A stretch of DNA of 64,000 bases from JAHBNG01 sp039028975 (GTDB lineage: Bacteria; Chloroflexota; Anaerolineae; Caldilineales; Caldilineaceae). The first letter of the stretch is position 1; every line of letters begins with the position of its first letter. A program made the position numbers and the translations under genes. Shown piece by piece: positions 62,495-64,000 of the stretch. A model generated the notes under the pieces. It had not been told where the DNA came from. It ran no database searches and was given only the letters and a program-made list of their open reading frames with translations. The stretch lies in NCBI GenBank assembly GCA_039028975.1, contig JBCCHB010000026.1:61289-125288 (forward strand), read 5' to 3'.

Positions 62495-63670
62495 ATGATT
62501 TTATCCGCCCAGGAGATGCGCGAGAAGCCGATCCCACTTGTAGATTTGAAAGCCCAATATCTGACGATTCAAGATGAAATGGATGCCGCCATTCATCGCG
62601 TTCTTAACAACACAAGCTTTATTATGGGCAGCGAAGTAACGAGACTGGAAGGGGATTTTGCCGATTTTTGTGGGACAAAATATGCCATCGGTGTTGCCTC
62701 GGGAACAGCGGCACTCCACTTATCATTGTTGGCCTTAAATATCGGTCCCGGCGATGAAGTCATTACAGTTTCTCATACGTTTATTGCGACGGCTGAACCC
62801 ATTGTGGCCTGTGGAGCGCGGCCTGTCTTTGTCGATGTTGATCCGTCTACCTTTACGTTGGATCCAGACAAACTTGGCGCAGCCATCACGCCGCGCACGA
62901 AAGCCATCATTCCCGTTCATCTATATGGCCAATGCGCGGATATGGATGCTATCAACGCCATTGCGAAGCAGCATGGGATCCCCGTTCTTGAAGATGCAGC
63001 GCAAGCCCACGGAGCTACATACAAAAGCCAAACTGCCGGCCAGATGGGGCAGTTGGCCTGCTTTAGCTTCTATCCTGGTAAAAATTTAGGAGCCTATGGA
63101 GATGCAGGTGCAGTGGTCACCAATGACGAATCGCTAATGAAGCGCATTAGTAGCCTTCGCAATCATGGTCGTCGCGATAAGTATGTTCACGATGAGATTG
63201 GTTATGGGGAACGGTTGGACGCCCTCCAAGCGGCGGTACTGGCTGTAAAGCTACGACACTTAGCGAAGTGGAACACCTCACGACGCAAGTGGGCCAGCCT
63301 CTATACCGAGCTTCTGCAAGATCTGGAGCAGGTCACAGTACCAACTATATCCGCAGATGGTGAACCGGTTTTCCATCTATACGTGATTCAGACCAACAGG
63401 CGAGATGAGCTGCTTGCCTTCCTAAAAGAACATAATATTTCTGCTGGCATCCACTATCCACTGCCTCTGCATATGCAGCCAGCCTTTCGTTATTTAGAGT
63501 ATGAAGAAGGTGACTTTCCCATAACAGAGAAGGTCGCCAGCCAAATTTTGTCCCTGCCTATCTATCCTGAATTAACCGAAACGGATGTTGTAAGGGTTGT
63601 GGATACAGTCAAAGCATTCTTCGAGGGGCACCCCAACCACTCGCTGCTGGAAGCCATTCCCGCGATTTAG
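62495..63670 (+). CDS. DegT/DnrJ/EryC1-type PLP-dependent sugar aminotransferase
   Basis: A 391-residue protein. PLVDLKAQYLTIQDEMDAAI start, VASGTAALHLSLLALNIGPG, the HTFIATAEPIV segment, VLEDAAQAHGA with the PLP-binding Asp, and FSFYPGKNLGAYGDAGA where the Lys forms the internal aldimine. LRNHGRRDKYVHDEIGYGER and LDALQAAVL complete the family pattern. It transfers an amino group, usually from Glu, to a keto-sugar nucleotide. With the upstream dehydrogenase it likely makes a 3-amino-sugar for a surface polysaccharide. AGAGGAAAG precedes ATG 62495. Confidence 0.93.
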   Translation: MILSAQEMREKPIPLVDLKAQYLTIQDEMDAAIHRVLNNTSFIMGSEVTRLEGDFADFCGTKYAIGVASGTAALHLSLLALNIGPGDEVITVSHTFIATAEPIVACGARPVFVDVDPSTFTLDPDKLGAAITPRTKAIIPVHLYGQCADMDAINAIAKQHGIPVLEDAAQAHGATYKSQTAGQMGQLACFSFYPGKNLGAYGDAGAVVTNDESLMKRISSLRNHGRRDKYVHDEIGYGERLDALQAAVLAVKLRHLAKWNTSRRKWASLYTELLQDLEQVTVPTISADGEPVFHLYVIQTNRRDELLAFLKEHNISAGIHYPLPLHMQPAFRYLEYEEGDFPITEKVASQILSLPIYPELTETDVVRVVDTVKAFFEGHPNHSLLEAIPAI

Positions 63671-64000
63671 AAGTAAACCCATTCGCATAACGCTCACTCT
63701 AGCACGCCCATGCAGGACTATCATGGAGAAAGCCCAAGCTTCTGGATTTGACCGACTCATCGATTAAGCCGAATGACGTATAGTTGTGGTGAAAATGGTA
63801 GGTTCTTGTGGTTTCTACCAGAGCGAACTACCATTTTCACACAAAGCTTACTTTAGCAGCCCACATTCCGCACCGATTTTTCGGAAAATCAACAATAAAG
63901 CTGTTGGAGACCTAAAGATGACATAACTCAGCCAATTTAGATCAATTTGCAACCATTCCTATGTTGCAAATGGCACACAAATGCAATTATTTGTGTCAAA
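63671..64000. other. Downstream spacer with inverted repeats
   Basis: No gene. A diverged family A copy covers about 63780-63855 with a perfect 13-bp inverted pair (GTGAAAATGGTAG 63789-63801 with CTACCATTTTCAC 63828-63840). Two more inverted pairs lie at the window end: TTTGCAAC/GTTGCAAA (63946-63970) and ACACAAAT/ATTTGTGT (63975-63996). Confidence 0.55.

Noticed and set aside
1..64000. tRNA genes
   Set aside because: No T-arm-like GGTTCGAATCC with matching acceptor stem was noticed. This was by eye; tRNAscan would be decisive.

Overview
The window looks like a chromosomal segment of a Chloroflexota (Chloroflexi) bacterium, probably from the Anaerolineae/Caldilineae side; the phylum call is inference. 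It rests on secreted proteins with long Thr-Pro linkers, an ECF sigma factor paired with a membrane anti-sigma-like protein, a LysM lipoprotein, an ACAD11-type phosphotransferase beside an acyl-CoA dehydrogenase, collagen-like and FG-GAP/PKD surface proteins, and a cytochrome c maturation operon. GC is moderate and fairly even. I found no rRNA, tRNA, CRISPR array, prophage or intact insertion sequence.

Layout. 0-5.7 kb: a partial PAS/GAF sensor, a metallopeptidase-like protein without its metal ligands, an FmdB zinc ribbon, a small membrane protein, a LysM lipoprotein and a lipoprotein sortase. 5.8-16.1 kb: mostly housekeeping (rimI-tsaB, nfo, sigma/anti-sigma pair, an ArsA-family ATPase behind a peroxiredoxin, a YugP-type metalloprotease, murJ). 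The peroxiredoxin has an in-frame UGA exactly at its catalytic cysteine codon with a hairpin just downstream, so it is probably a selenoprotein. 16.3-22.6 kb: a nuclease-like protein with a UvrD-type tail, three stacked hairpins, a 1114-residue collagen-like protein with six calcium-loop cassettes, then 1.9 kb without genes. 22.6-27.3 kb: phosphotransferase, acyl-CoA dehydrogenase, AEC permease and SDR. 27.7-33.2 kb: a type III-like DNA methyltransferase overlapping a 1394-residue membrane-anchored STAND-like ATPase with a GNAT-like C-terminus and no recognisable restriction subunit. This is the best candidate for an undescribed system. 33.7-47.1 kb: secreted SH3b/PD40, FG-GAP, carbohydrate-binding-like and PKD proteins, with a sulfatase and a CrtI-family oxidoreductase. 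47.7-52.1 kb: LLM oxidoreductase, pentapeptide-repeat protein with a membrane partner, META lipoprotein. 52.6-57.7 kb: an apparent operon of response regulator-adenylate cyclase, ccmH, ccmG, ccmF and a ccmI-like gene. 58.7-63.7 kb: a GAF/HD signalling protein, then a Gfo/Idh dehydrogenase and a DegT aminotransferase for a modified sugar.

The intergenic spaces are full of short non-coding repeats. Family A is about 83-86 bp with TATA-ended imperfect terminal inverted repeats (about 18 copies, including two nested insertions). Family B is about 78-97 bp with 18-bp inverted termini (about 8 copies). Family C is a looser type. Family A and B ends supply the stop codons or last codons of at least three genes.
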